This document shows positions 31,661 through 42,475 of a stretch of DNA of 64,000 nt, in pieces; positions within the stretch are counted from its first letter, which is position 1, and the number at the start of each line of letters is the position of its first letter. This DNA is from Larus michahellis (Eukaryota > Chordata > Aves > Charadriiformes > Laridae), in NCBI RefSeq assembly GCF_964199755.1, contig NC_133913.1, positions 5,558,201-5,622,200 of the forward strand, given 5' to 3'. Both the position numbers and the translations under genes were made by a program. The notes beneath the pieces were generated by a model that was not told the DNA's origin, did not search any database, and worked only from the letters and a program-made list of their open reading frames with translations.

Positions 31661-33430
31661 ACAAACCCCTGTCTCTTGTCTTCAGCCGCCGAGGCAGATC
31701 GCGGGCGTCCGCGGGGCGCTTTCTCCCTTCGCTTAGGCCGGAGCTCACGAAAGCGTCGTGGTGATGGTGTTTCCGAGGCGCAGAGCGCGAGGGACCGCGT
31801 TGGAAGTGGCTTCGCTGAACACTTATGGATTGTCACCTGTTCCTGGCGCAGCAAGTTTGAGTTCTGCCGCTGTTACCGTTATTATGACGACGAAAAATGA
31901 ATTCCATCTGACCTCTTGCACCTCTGGCCTTTCTTAAAAACACTCTGATGCTGTGCGGGAGAGGCTCGCGTTGCGTACGATCCCTCTTACGGCTGGAGAA
32001 AACCCGCCCGAAAAATGTGAAGGACTTGACTCCTGCTCTTGGGCACGGCGTGGATTGCAGGGGAAGCTCATTTCTACTTTTCTCAATAGGTTTTTTGAAA
32101 TAGAAATAGCTCGTAAGGTTGTGGTTTTGTTTTTTTGTTTTTTTGTTTTTTTTTCCCCAAAAGCAGCTCTGGCCAGGGCCCTGTAATGCCACTTCAGGGG
32201 CGTTTTCCCGGGGGTGCTTAGCTGGGGACGCGATTTGCTGATTTAGGTCGCGAAATCTCTCGGCGAGAAGGTGTCCAGCTCTGTCTGTTGTCCCTCGAAG
32301 GGGACAGGATTGGCCTGAGCCAGCGGGTGACGCCGGGGGGAGCAGCCAAACCCCCGTGCCGGAGGCTGGGACTCAACCAGGAGCGAGGATGCTCCAGGAG
32401 GTCCGTGGTGACGCTGCCCTGCGCGGGGTCGGGGAGCTAATTGCACGTTGGGTCACTCAAAACCGTCGGCGGGAAGCCGGGATTTTCGAAGGCGGCTGCG
32501 CGCCTGCCTTCCACCTCCCAGTGTATTAAAATTAGGGCCAAAAAAGCTCAAATGATAGAGCTCCTTGTTAAACGCTTTTGGCTTAAACTTCAAAAGGCTT
32601 AACTTAAAAAGCAGGCTGTCACACAAAGGCGGGTTTCGTGCCGCTTTGGGTCCGTGTAATATTTTTTTTAATGGACAAAGGGATTTCTCGGGAGCAGCAG
32701 TGCTGCTCGCGCCGTCCCTCTCCCAGCACTGCGCGGAAAAGCCTCTAAGGCTGTTTGGGAAGAGGATGGGCGGAGGGGAGACCTTCTCACCATCCCTTCA
32801 AAAACCAGCTGCCACCCGGGGCTGGACGCGCGTCGAAGGCTGTGGGCATTTTCGGGTGCTTTGGGGCAGGTCTGTCCCCACGGCGTTGGAACCGCGGCTC
32901 CCTCCCTTGGCCTGGGATCGGGGCAGGTTTTCAAGCCCTGCTCCGTCTTCCCAACGGCCGAGCATCAGCTTCACGGCCCATCGCACCTCATGGAGCTCGT
33001 GGCGCTGAGAAACCCGCTGCCTTAGCGTGGGACGGGGAAAAAAGACGGATCAGAAACTTTCGCCCTGGTGCCTCTGCGTGTCGGCAGCCCCGACCTGCGC
33101 GGCCGTGAGTACCCGACACGGCACCAGCCCTGTGAGAAGCAGCAGCTTTGACCCAAAGTGAGATTTTTTTTCTTTACCTTCCACATGCTTTAAACCCCAC
33201 GGGTGGGGGGCGGGCACGTCCCAGGCTGGCAAAAGTGTCCGAGTGGCACCGCCTGGGGACGGCGGTTTTGGGGACAGCCCTGTCCCCTGGGTGCTGGGAG
33301 GGTGTAGTTGTGTCTGAATGAAATGGGACATTTTGGAGGTTTTTGAAGAATTCCGTGTCGCGTGAAGGGCGTCTGTGGCAGCGGTGGCTTTTGAGAGTAC
33401 AGATGAGCTCTGTTTGAGTCATTAGCCAAG
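31661..33430. other. PSMD11-CDK5R1 intergenic region
   Basis: No repeat element or gene was recognised. Open frames on both strands are short and unlike known proteins. Confidence 0.55.
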
Positions 33431-34515
33431 CCCTGATTAGTGCAGTGCGGGGATGAGCTCTGTCCCTGCTCTCTGGCCACCAGCCCCCCCGGGGGAGGAG
33501 GTGGCCCCGGGGACCGCTCCGGTGGCCACGGCGGCGCCGGAGCCGGGCAGCGACGGAGCGGCCTCTGAGTGTCGCTGCAGGTTCTGCAAAGCGCGACGGG
33601 CCCCGGCGGCCCTGGCCCGGAGCCGCTCCCCGCGTCCTGCGGGAACGGGGCGCCCGAGTCCCGGCCCGGGGGGCACCGAGCTGGGCGGGGGACTTCCCCC
33701 GGGACCCGCCGGGCCCTGGCACCCACCGGCCGTGGGCGCTGTGGGCGCTGCCCCTCGCCCTCCCCTGCGGCCTGGCGGCGTTTTCCTGAAAAACCTTTAA
33801 AACTGTGTAAAACCCCGGTGCCTTCGGGGCCCCGCGCTGGGTCAGGCACCCGCGGCGGGGGGGGAGCGGGGCTGGAGCGGGGTGTCACCCGCGGGGCCGG
33901 TCCAGGCGCCGGGGTGTCGGGCGGAGGAGGCCTTTAAGTTTTAATTTTGGGGTGGTATTTTTTTTATATTTCAATTCGGTTTTCTTAATTTTATTCCCCC
34001 GCCGGGGGCTCGGGGCGCTGAGCCGGGGACGGGCACCGCGGGGGGCGGGGCTTGGCGGCGGGGGGGCGGGGCCTCCGCAGTGTAGGGAGCGCGGGGAGGC
34101 GTGGCTTGTCGCGCGTGGGCGTGGCCTGGACGGGCAAGAGGCGTGGTCTGTGCTGCGGTGGGCGGGGCCTCGGCGGGTGCGGGGCGTGGCCTTGGCTGCG
34201 GTGGGCGGGGCACATTCGGTTAAGGGGCGTGGTCTGGGCGGGCGAGGGGCGCGTCCGGCGCGGTTCAAAGGCGGCGCGGGGGGGGGCGTGTCCCCCCCGC
34301 CCCTTTCCCGCCGGCGCGGCGGGCGCACGTGGCGGCGCGGGGCGGGGCGGCGGGGGCGCGCACTGCGCCGCCGGGAGCGCGCGCGGCGGCGGGGCGGGGC
34401 CAGGCGCGGCGCGGAGCGGCGGCGGCGGCGGCGGAGCGGGCAGCGAGCGCGGGGCCGCGCCGGGGCCGGGGCCGGGGCCGGGGCGGGCGGCGGGGCCCGC
34501 CGGGCGGCCGGCGCC
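33431..34515 (+). promoter_or_regulatory. CDK5R1: CDK5R1 CpG island, promoter and 5'UTR
   Basis: Very CpG-rich and TATA-less. From 34030 to 34260 GGGCGTGG and GGGCGGGGC boxes (SP/KLF type) recur every 20-40 bp. The last 120 bp before the start codon consist largely of GGCGGC and GGGGCC repeats. The transcription start cannot be fixed. Frames stay open upstream only because stop codons are rare in such GC-rich DNA. Confidence 0.65.
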
Positions 34516-35412
34516 ATGGGCACGGTGCTGTCGCTGTCGCCGAGCTACCGGAAGGCCCCGCTGTTCGAGGAGGGGGCGGCCACGGTGGGGCACTACACGG
34601 CGGTGCAGAACAGCAAGAACGCCAAGGAGAAGGGCCTGAAGCGGCATTCGCTGATCTCGGTGCTGCCCTGGAAGCGCATCGCCGCCGTCTCCGCCAAGAA
34701 GAAGAGCTCCAAGAAGGTGCAGCCCAACGGCGGCTACCAGAGCAACGTCACCCACCTCAACAACGAGAACCTGAAGAAGTCCCTCTCCTGCGCCAACCTC
34801 GCCACCTTCGCCCCCCCGCCGCCCCCCGCCGCCGCCGCCGCCGCCGCCCTCGCCTCGGCCCAGAAGGCTCCGCCGGCCGCGCCCGCCGCCGCCGCCGCGA
34901 CCCCGCGGCGAGTGGTGGTCCAGGCGTCCACCAGCGAGCTGCTGCGCTGCCTGGGCGAGTTCCTCTGCCGCCGCTGCTACCGGCTGAAGCATCTCTCGCC
35001 CACCGACCCCGTCCTCTGGCTGCGCTCCGTGGACCGCTCGCTGCTGCTGCAGGGCTGGCAGGACCAGGGCTTCATCACGCCGGCCAACGTGGTCTTCCTC
35101 TACATGCTGTGCCGGGATGTCATCTCGGCCGAGGTGGCCAGCGACCACGAACTGCAGGCAGTGCTGCTCACCTGCCTGTACCTCTCCTACTCCTACATGG
35201 GCAACGAGATCTCCTACCCGCTCAAGCCCTTCCTGGTGGAGAGCTGTAAGGAGGCCTTCTGGGACCGCTGCCTCTCCATCATCGACCTCATGAGCCCCAA
35301 GATGCTGCAGGTCAACGCCGACCCGCACTACTTCACCCAGGTCTTCGCCGACCTCAAGAAGGAAAGCGGCGCCGAGGAGAAGGGGCGGCTGCTCATCGGC
35401 CTCGACCGGTGA
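34516..35412 (+). CDS. CDK5R1: cyclin-dependent kinase 5 activator 1 (p35), complete single coding exon
   Basis: 298 codons plus TGA; human p35 has 307. p35 binds and activates CDK5 in neurons and is held at membranes by N-myristoylation of Gly2. The start [13 protein letters not shown] carries that signal, with ATG in the good context GCGCCATGG. The upstream frame is open to 33952, but an extension would bury Gly2, so this start was chosen. Residues 61-67 are Lys-rich. Phe98 in NLATF followed by Ala99 is the calpain site that yields p25. Residues 100-128 are a Pro5, Ala7 and Ala5 low-complexity linker unlike the human one. Thr129-Pro matches the human Thr138 CDK5 site. The cyclin-box-like activator domain covers about residues 137-285 ([48 protein letters not shown]) and the protein ends GLDR. 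Confidence 0.98.
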   Translation: MGTVLSLSPSYRKAPLFEEGAATVGHYTAVQNSKNAKEKGLKRHSLISVLPWKRIAAVSAKKKSSKKVQPNGGYQSNVTHLNNENLKKSLSCANLATFAPPPPPAAAAAAALASAQKAPPAAPAAAAATPRRVVVQASTSELLRCLGEFLCRRCYRLKHLSPTDPVLWLRSVDRSLLLQGWQDQGFITPANVVFLYMLCRDVISAEVASDHELQAVLLTCLYLSYSYMGNEISYPLKPFLVESCKEAFWDRCLSIIDLMSPKMLQVNADPHYFTQVFADLKKESGAEEKGRLLIGLDR

Positions 35413-36366
35413 GCGCCCCCCCCCCCCCCCCGCTCCACCCCCCCCCTCCCCGGCCTCCGCCGGGCACCGGGGGACGCTCCCGGTCCCCCCCTCCCCGGGC
35501 CCGCCCGGACACGCGTCGCTCGCCCCGGCCCGGCTCGGAGCCGCTTCCCGGGGGATTTTTCCAGGCGGGGAATAAGCGGGAGCCCTGGGAGAAGGGAGGA
35601 AAGTGGGGGGGCACGGGGAGGAGGATGCGGGGGCGGGGGCGAGGGGGGGGGGTCGTCTGCCGCCGAACCGGAGCGCAGACCCCCCCGGTTCCCCCCCCCC
35701 CCCGTGTTTCCAGCCGTCGCCCCCTCCCCGCCCTGCGGCCCCGGGGACGCTGCGGCTCCGCCACCGGGTGGATTTCGGCGGATCGGGGGGAAGGAGGGGG
35801 AACCCCCCCCCAAACCGACACCTTCCCCCCACCCCCAGCATCCCCCCCCCCAGGGCCCCGCGGCGGGGGGAGCGGAGCGGGGCTCCGCGGGGGCCGCTCA
35901 CCGCATCACCGGGACAAAGAGCAGGTTTTGGGGGGGGAGGGGGGAGGGGGGCGCGGAGTGTGTGGGGGGGGCGTAAGGAGGAAAAAAACCACACAAAAAA
36001 GGAAAAGAAAAAAAAAAATGCGCTAAAGGCTTCACCGGAGGCGGCTGAACGGGCCCGAGCGTGACTCACCGGCGGCGGAGCAGCCGGTAACGGGACAGAG
36101 ACGCGGCTCGGCCCGGGGACCCCCGACACCCCCCACCCCCCCCAACCCCGAAACACCCCCCACCCCCCCCCCTCCGCCTCATCCCGTCCCTTTATTTATT
36201 TTTCTTGGAAGAGACTGGAATTATTTCCCGAGCGGGTCGGGGTTGAGGGAAACAACCGCTACTGTATCATGACATCCCTGTGAAATGTCTTGTTCCCATC
36301 GTGCACTGACCATGAGTGTTGTGTAAAGGATCTACTTGAGTGTGCAAAGCAAAGGAAAGAATCTAC

Positions 36367-36375
36367 ATGCTGCTA
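36367..36375 (+). promoter_or_regulatory. CDK5R1: miR-15/16 and miR-103/107 seed match
   Basis: ATGCTGCTA contains TGCTGCTA (8-mer match to miR-15/16) and ATGCTGCT (matches bases 1-8 of miR-103/107). Members of this miRNA group are reported regulators of mammalian CDK5R1. The match here is seen in sequence; activity is inferred. Confidence 0.6.
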
Positions 36376-37252
36376 TATGAATACTTTTAGAACAAAAAAG
36401 AAGCAAAACAAACAAAAAAAAAACCACAAAAACAAAAAAGGAAAAAAAAAAAACCACCACGAAAAACAAACTTACTAACCTATGGGGGGGGAGAAGGAAA
36501 AAAAAAAAAAAACACAAGAAAAAGAAAAAAAAAACCTTTCTTTATTCTTTCATTGTTGCTTTTACAGTGGTATTGCGCATGCGAACAGGAGCATTTTTGT
36601 GTCTTTCAAAAAAAAAACAAAAAAAGGAGAAAAAAACACATTAAAAAAAATAATAATCAAAAGAAAAAAACCTTAACGAGAGATGGCTGTAAAAAAAAAA
36701 AAGAAAATAAAAATGACACCCATGCACAAAGACCCGACACCACCCCGGTACCGCAGTCCTGAGCTGGTTTTCCCTTATCAGGCCTGGGGACTGCTCAGGT
36801 TTTGGGTTTTTATTTTTTGATTGTTTTTTTTCTCCGTGTGCACCGTTCTAGTTTAGTTCCGGGCCATCGGGCGTTAAACTTGCCGACGAGAGGGAGAAAT
36901 AACGTGCCATTTCTTTTTATTTTATCTTATTTTATTTTATTTTTTAATTTTTCACTTGAAGCTCTTCATCGCTGTACAGTGGGACCCTGCTAATGATACA
37001 TGTGTACGTACGTTTGGTTTTTTTTTTTTTTTTTTTTTTTTTTAGTGCAATCTCTTCTGTAGATCTTTGTTGACCAAAATTGGTGGGTATTGTTACTTAT
37101 TAATTTATATTTGTCTCATTTTGTATGTGTGTGTGTAGTGTGTTTGTAAGTATGTGTGGTTTATAACCTGACCGACTGTGTCATGGGGCTCAGTGTGCCT
37201 GTAATTTAATCCCCTCCCCTTATTTTTATTTATTTTTGTACTGTGCTGATTA

Positions 37253-37258
37253 AATAAA
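37253..37258 (+). terminator. CDK5R1: CDK5R1 poly(A) signal AATAAA
   Basis: AATAAA within GATTAAATAAAAATGCACTG, at the end of the AU-rich tail. Cleavage is expected near 37275. Confidence 0.85.
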
Positions 37259-37275
37259 AATGCACTGACCATCCA

Positions 37276-37661
37276 TTACACGGCAGCGGGTCGTGGCGGA
37301 GTCTTTTCTGCGTGGTTCCCCCCCCTCCCCCCCCCCCCCCACCTCGGCACCTGCGACGCGCCGGGGGCGGCGATGCCAAATTGGATTCGCTTTGACGAAC
37401 GCGGGGTTTAATGCGGGCGCGGGTTTAATCGTGGGTCCCGTTTCCCCCCCTCTTCGCCGGGGGTGAGGAGGAGCATCCAGCGCCCGAGAGGTGGGAAAAA
37501 GAAAAAAAAAAACCCCGGGGTTATTTATCGGGACGCCAAAACTCCGCTTCCCGTCCCTGCCATCGCCTCCCCCCAGCCACCGCGCCGCTCCGAAACCGGG
37601 ACCGCCATACTGGGATGCAACTAGATTGGCTTTTCTTTTTTTTTTTTTTTAATTTTTTTTA
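37276..37661. other. CDK5R1-MYO1D convergent intergenic gap
   Basis: About 0.4 kb of C-run and GC-rich sequence followed by a T run (37631-37650). No gene. It separates the two tail-to-tail transcripts if the leftmost MYO1D poly(A) signal is used. Confidence 0.6.
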
Positions 37662-37667
37662 TTTATT
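37662..37667 (-). terminator. MYO1D: MYO1D candidate poly(A) signal, distal
   Basis: TTTATT on the plus strand is AATAAA on the minus strand. A homopolymer A run follows in the transcript direction. Confidence 0.45.
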
Positions 37668-38027
37668 ACAGTGAATTATGTAAACAAAAAAACCCCAGGT
37701 CCGTTATAGCAGGGTTGGGTTTTTTTTTTTGGTTTGTTTTTTTTTTTCCGCTCTTTTACATATCGGCAATTAAAAATTAAAATATCAGCAATTTAAAAAA
37801 AAAAAAAAAAAAAAAGGTTCATTGCATTATCGCCCCAGGCTGAAAATCGAAATTCAATCTAGAAATAGTTAATTTATGGGAAAAAACCAGGAATATATAT
37901 TTTATATATTTATATATATATATATATATAAAACCAGAGCAGGAACAGATAATATATTTTATAAAGACACATTTCATCACGTACAATATTGCCATCTCGT
38001 AGCATTAGAAATTTCCTCAACCTGCGA

Positions 38028-38033
38028 TTTATT
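38028..38033 (-). terminator. MYO1D: MYO1D candidate poly(A) signal, proximal
   Basis: AATAAA on the minus strand, followed about 45 bases downstream by a T/G-rich stretch (TTGTACGTGATG, then TGTGTC), a better downstream element than that of the distal candidate. Confidence 0.45.
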
Positions 38034-38296
38034 GCCGTCCATCATGATTCAATACAACCATTTCGTTGGAGGGATAATGTATAAAAGTGCTGATTAAATC
38101 TCCTGCCGCTACCTTGCCTACGGGTTAGTGTTACTGGGGGCTGGGGGGGGACACGGCGGGACTGGTAGATATAAAAAGCGAGAAGTGCAAATAGAAAGGC
38201 ACAGCGAAGGCCGAGGATTCGCCTCCGGGTGCTCCCCCGGGAGCATCGAACCGGAGCTGGGGTGTCCCGTGGCGCCGGCACCGCTCCTGGCTGGGG

Positions 38297-38456
38297 TGGG
38301 ATGGGGACGGGGCGGTGGCGGCTCCTCGGGGGTCCCTGGGATGGGGACGGGGCGGTGGCGGCTCCTCGGGGGTCCCTGGGACAGGGACGGGGCGGTGGCG
38401 GCTCCTCAGGGGTCCCTGGGATGGGGACGGGGCGGTGGCAGCTCCTCAGGGGTCCC
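38297..38456. repeat. four 40-bp tandem repeats
   Basis: Exactly 4 x 40 bp; the unit begins TGGGATGGGGACGGGGCGGT and ends CTCCTCGGGGGTCCC. Copies differ at a handful of positions. It lies in the inferred MYO1D 3'UTR. Confidence 0.95.
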
Positions 38457-40342
38457 GAGTGTCTCGCGGAGGGGCAGGAGCTGTCACCCGGCTGGGACGT
38501 CACCCCCCGGGCTCCCGATGGCCCCGGCCGTGGTGGGGGACTTGTATTTGCAACACCTGGAAGAGCTTCTTCCCGAGGACTCGGGGCAGACCCGCCGGTG
38601 CATCCCGGAACCGTCACCGGGAGCGAGCGCCGGCGGCCGGGATGCGGCGCTGGGATGCTGGTGGGGGGCTGGGGACCACGCCAACGGGATGCTCCGGCCT
38701 GGGGCCTCCCCGGCAAAGAGCAGGGCATTCCGCTTGTCCCACTTCAGTGCAGAGCCAGAGCCCCCCCCCCCGCGCGGTACCCCCCTGCGGGTCTCGGTGG
38801 TGGCCGTGGGGCACCAACGCCGCAGCGCCCCGTCCCCACGCCCCGTGTCCGTGCCATGGCTTTGGGACACCTTTCGTCAACAGCTCGTTAGGTGAAGAGC
38901 CTCTTCCAGGCTTTCCCGTTCCTAAAATGCTCAATTAAAGACGCGCTCCCTGTTTGCCGGCTGGGAACAGGCGGTTCCCAGGGTGGGGGTCACCCGTGGA
39001 CCCCCCCCGCCAGCATCCAAGGGGCTGGGAATCCTGACCTGACCAGCAGTGCCAGGACTCGGGACACGTAATCCCAACGTCACGCGGCCGCCGCCGCTCC
39101 AAACCCACCGCAGCCGCCCGAGGCACCGTGGAAATGAAACCCCTGCGGGTACGTCCGACCCCCAACCTAAACACCGAGGTGGGGGGTTGTCCCAGGCGGG
39201 CGCCGGGCAGCGGGGAAAGGTGACGCCGCCAGACGAGCCAAGGTGACGTGCGACACCCCAACACCCAGCACCCGCCGCCGGGAAGACGCAGGAAAACGCT
39301 TCCACGGGAGCAGCCGGGATGTTGGGTGCCGGGTTGGTGCAGACGGACGTGCCCGGGGTCGGTGTCGAGCGGTGCAAGGTGGGGGAGCCATGGCCTCAGC
39401 CCCCCCCCGCCCCGCGCTCCGTGTCCTGCCAGAGTCACCCACCTGCAGCGGGACCTTCGGGGCCCCGTCCCCGAGCCTCAGCGTTGGGACTAACACGCCG
39501 CCCCCCCGGATCACCAACGCAATTCAACAAGGCCACTTGGTCCCAACGGGAACCCACCGGATTTTTAGGTCACCAGCGAGGGGAATTAAGGCAAAAGCAA
39601 TGCAGCATTAAAAAATAAAACCTCTGGAACGTGAATCCCACTCTCCTTCCTGCTGGTGGCCCTGTCTCCAGCCAAGGTGCCTTGATGGGTTCATGGCCTC
39701 CGGGCAGGGAAGCAGCAGGTCCGGCGGTGCCGTTCCGCGTACCGTCCCGACTCGGTGCGTGCCGGCAGGGCTGGAAGCCTGTGGAGTGTGTTCCCGGAGT
39801 GGGACGCCAGCCCCCCCCCCCCTTCCAAACCTGGCCGCGGGTCCAGCGGGATTTGGTCTCACAGGCCCAGAGTCCCTGAGCCGGGATCTTTGGTTCCTCC
39901 GGCGGAGGCTGCGTAATATTGCGAAAAAATGACACAGAAAAAAAGAAACAGAGAAGGGAACAGCGGAGAGGGTTTCCGAAATCAACGTGGGGAAGGGAGG
40001 AAAGGGTGTAAGTACCTATAAATGCTTTTTTTTTTTTTTGGACTAATTCAGAAGCACTTTCCTGATATTCTGGCCCGTGTTGTCCGATGGAGACAGGCCA
40101 TTGGCTATTTTAAGCCTTCGTTGCATGCGGTGGTGAAACCCTCTCCTGAATTTGGGTTTGCTAAACCTCTGGCTTTAGAGATCTTTTTAGGCGCGTGACT
40201 AAAAGTCACAGCTGAGCATCTCTAAATTAATCCCCCTCGGAAAGTCCGAGGCACGGGGAGGGCGATGGAAGCCCCGTCCATCTTTCCTCCGCTCCCTCGC
40301 TCTCTCTCTCTCCGGGCTCCTTGCGCCGAGCGGAGCGGGATG

Positions 40343-40499
40343 CTAATTCCCCGGCACGCAGAGGATGAAACCGGAACGATGCTTGGTGAAATCCGGCTGG
40401 GATTGGTTAATCTTGGTTTCCACGGAGACGGTGCATTTCCGCCCGTGCAGGCTGCACTGGACCGGGTTGGTGACGCTGACTTGCAGAGCGCGTTTCTCA
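40343..40499 (-). CDS. MYO1D: unconventional myosin-Id, last coding exon (partial gene)
   Basis: Read on the minus strand, the acceptor TTGCCTTCGCAG (plus-strand 40500-40511) is followed by one base of a split codon, 51 residues and TAG. The peptide starts [20 protein letters not shown], continues [19 protein letters not shown] and ends [10 protein letters not shown]. It matches the C-terminus of vertebrate myosin-Id, the end of the tail-homology-1 domain that binds acidic membrane lipids. MYO1D is a single-headed actin motor of about 1006 residues, linked to membrane traffic and left-right asymmetry. The preceding serine is split by the intron, which fits the family. The rest of the gene lies to the right, beyond the window; no other exon was recognised. 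The orientation, convergent with CDK5R1, agrees with human synteny. Confidence 0.95.
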
Positions 40500-40511
40500 C
40501 TGCGAAGGCAA

Positions 40512-41332
40512 AAAAGGGAAGAGCGGGGTCAGGCAGGAGCCGGGGGGGGCCGCGGCGGCTCGGCCCTCGGCGCGGGGCAGGGAGAGGTGGTTTTGGATCA
40601 GGCCGCATCCCGCAGCGCGCTCAGGCAAACCTCAGCTGGGGGGGCCAGCTTTCGGGCTGGGTCCACCCCACGCCAAGGTCCCCCACGCCGGGAGCGGTGT
40701 CCCCAGGGACCGTGGCGCGGGGCTGGGCGCCAGGGACGGGGATGTCGTGGTGGGGGGAAAAATCGCTCCACGGGGCTGGCGGGGCTGGGGTCTGCGGCAG
40801 CTCGGCCACCCGCTCGCCCCATGACCCCGCCGGCGGCACTGCAAACCATCCCCCAGCTTTTTAACCCTTTAACCCAGCTTTGGTGCTAAAAATGATTCTC
40901 CTGAGTGAAATCGGGAGGTTTTGCCACCCAAATTAGTTTGTCCTTGGCCGTTCGGGTCACTGCCAGCGGGGGACATGCGGACAGCGTGGCCACGTGGCTG
41001 CCCATCTCTGCTCCGGGGTCAGCGCCGGCCGTCGAGGATGTCCCCCTCGGCTAAAGGCCACAAAAGCCACTATTTTGTATCACAAATAACCTTCCTTGCA
41101 GCGTAAGGAGAGGAACGCCCGGCTGCTCCCGTGGGCCGGGGATGAGACGTGGCCGCGCTGATGCACGAGCTCCAGCCACGAGCCCTTTGGACCAGCAAAG
41201 AGCCGGCGTTGTGAGCCAGGAGAGAGAATGAGCAGGAGAAACGCCCACAGCAGAGCCGTCCCCAGCAGCCACCGCCAGCCCGGGGAGGGGGGAAGAGACA
41301 TCCAGGAGTCCCTGGGTCCCTCATCCCGATCC
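40512..41332 (-). other. MYO1D last intron, part 1
   Basis: GC-rich intronic sequence with no repeat or gene recognised. Confidence 0.55.
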
Positions 41333-41655
41333 CCCTCTCTACAACTCCCTGAAAGGAGGGTGTAGCCGGGGGGGGTCGGTCTCTTCTCCCAAGGGACAGG
41401 CGATGGGACAAGGGGAAACGGCCTCAGGTTGCGCCAGGGGAGGTTTTAGATGGATATTAGGAGAAATTTCTTCGAGCATTGGAAGAGGGTGCCCAGGGCA
41501 GTGGTGGTGTCGCCATCCCTGGAGGTATCTAAAAGCCGGGCAGACGCGGTGCTGAGGGACATGGGGTAGTGGTGGGTTGGGCAGTGTTGGGTTGATGGTG
41601 AGACTCCATGATCTGAAAGGTCCCTCCCAACCTCGACGATTCTACGACTCTATGA
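41333..41655 (+). mobile_element. CR1 LINE 3' fragment
   Basis: Starts at CTCTACAACTCCCTGAAAGG and ends with CATGATCTGAAAGG, CCCAACCTCGACGATTCTACG and ACTCTATG. About 320 bp with frameshifts. Confidence 0.92.
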
Positions 41656-42475
41656 CTTGGCCTTTGGGAAATCCCTCCTGCGACCTCGCCCACACTTGAA
41701 ATTCCTGAATGGCCGGAATTTCTTACTATCGCACCAAGTGGTTTAAAGGCTGAGTGGCATCGACTCCACCGCCTCCCTCGACGCTCTAAAGACCCCGCGG
41801 AGGACGCGCTGGGTTTCTGTCCTGCTGCGTGGAGCTTCCAGAGCCGAGCTCTCGCCTTGCTTCAGTGGCTACGGCACTGTCGCTGACGCGGCCTCAGCCC
41901 TCCCTGCCGCGCAGGCTTCGTTTGCCCTTCGTTAAGACCGTTCGTGGCACATCACATCCCACAAAGCCGCATTTTTACGCCGCTTCGAAATAACGGCGAT
42001 GTTGACGGCTTCCCTAAAACCGAGCGGGGTGGGGGGGGGTTGGGGGGAGGGGGGCTGGCAGGGCAGCGGTGCACAAAGCCCTCACGTTGTCCCAGGTATT
42101 TAATACTTATTTACTCTCGCCTCAGTGAGCTGAGGCGAAAATCCCTGCTTAGTTTGCTATTTTTACCGTGTCTTAGCAGAAGGAGCCGCGTACGCAGAGG
42201 AACCTCTCGGAGATTCCTGCCATCATGTGCCTGGAGAGCAGGTTTAGCATCAAGTGTCTGTAACAAGGACAAGTGCTAACGACTTGCCTTCTCCCCCCCC
42301 ACCCCGCCCCCCCGAGCCCCCATCAAATTATCGGTAAGAAGATGGAGGGGCTGTCGCTGTTAATTGTCAAATTCGGGTGGCCCTTTTGAGCAGCGCGAAA
42401 GAGCCCAGGTCAGGGGAGAGGAACGTCATTAGCCTGGATTTTGACCACACGCAGGAGCCGTGCCTGGAAATCAGC
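41656..42475 (-). other. MYO1D last intron, part 2
   Basis: Ordinary sequence with short G and C runs. No gene was recognised. Confidence 0.55.

Larger units (their letters stand above)
35413..37275 (+). other. CDK5R1: CDK5R1 3'UTR
   Basis: About 1.86 kb. The first 700 bp are C/G-run rich. From 36200 the sequence becomes A/T-rich; the segment from GAGACTGGAATTATTTCC resembles the mammalian CDK5R1 3'UTR as I recall it. A-rich runs fill 36400-36720, a T run lies at 37017-37043, and an AU-rich element (ATTTTTATTTATTTTT) at 37222-37237 precedes the poly(A) signal. Confidence 0.85.
37662..40342 (-). other. MYO1D: MYO1D 3'UTR (inferred extent)
   Basis: Lies between the MYO1D stop codon and candidate minus-strand AATAAA signals. 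It contains A/T-rich DNA near 37740-38100, a 160-bp tandem repeat (38297-38456) and GC-rich sequence to 39600. The left boundary is inferred from poly(A) signals only. Confidence 0.6.

Noticed and set aside
33991-36156. 721-codon minus-strand frame opposite CDK5R1
   Set aside because: It is the antisense shadow of a very GC-rich gene; its composition is Arg/Gly/Pro/Ala-biased and matches no family.
40222-40608. 128-codon minus-strand frame at the MYO1D exon
   Set aside because: It is in a different frame from the myosin-Id C-terminus, and the homologous frame with splice acceptor explains the locus.
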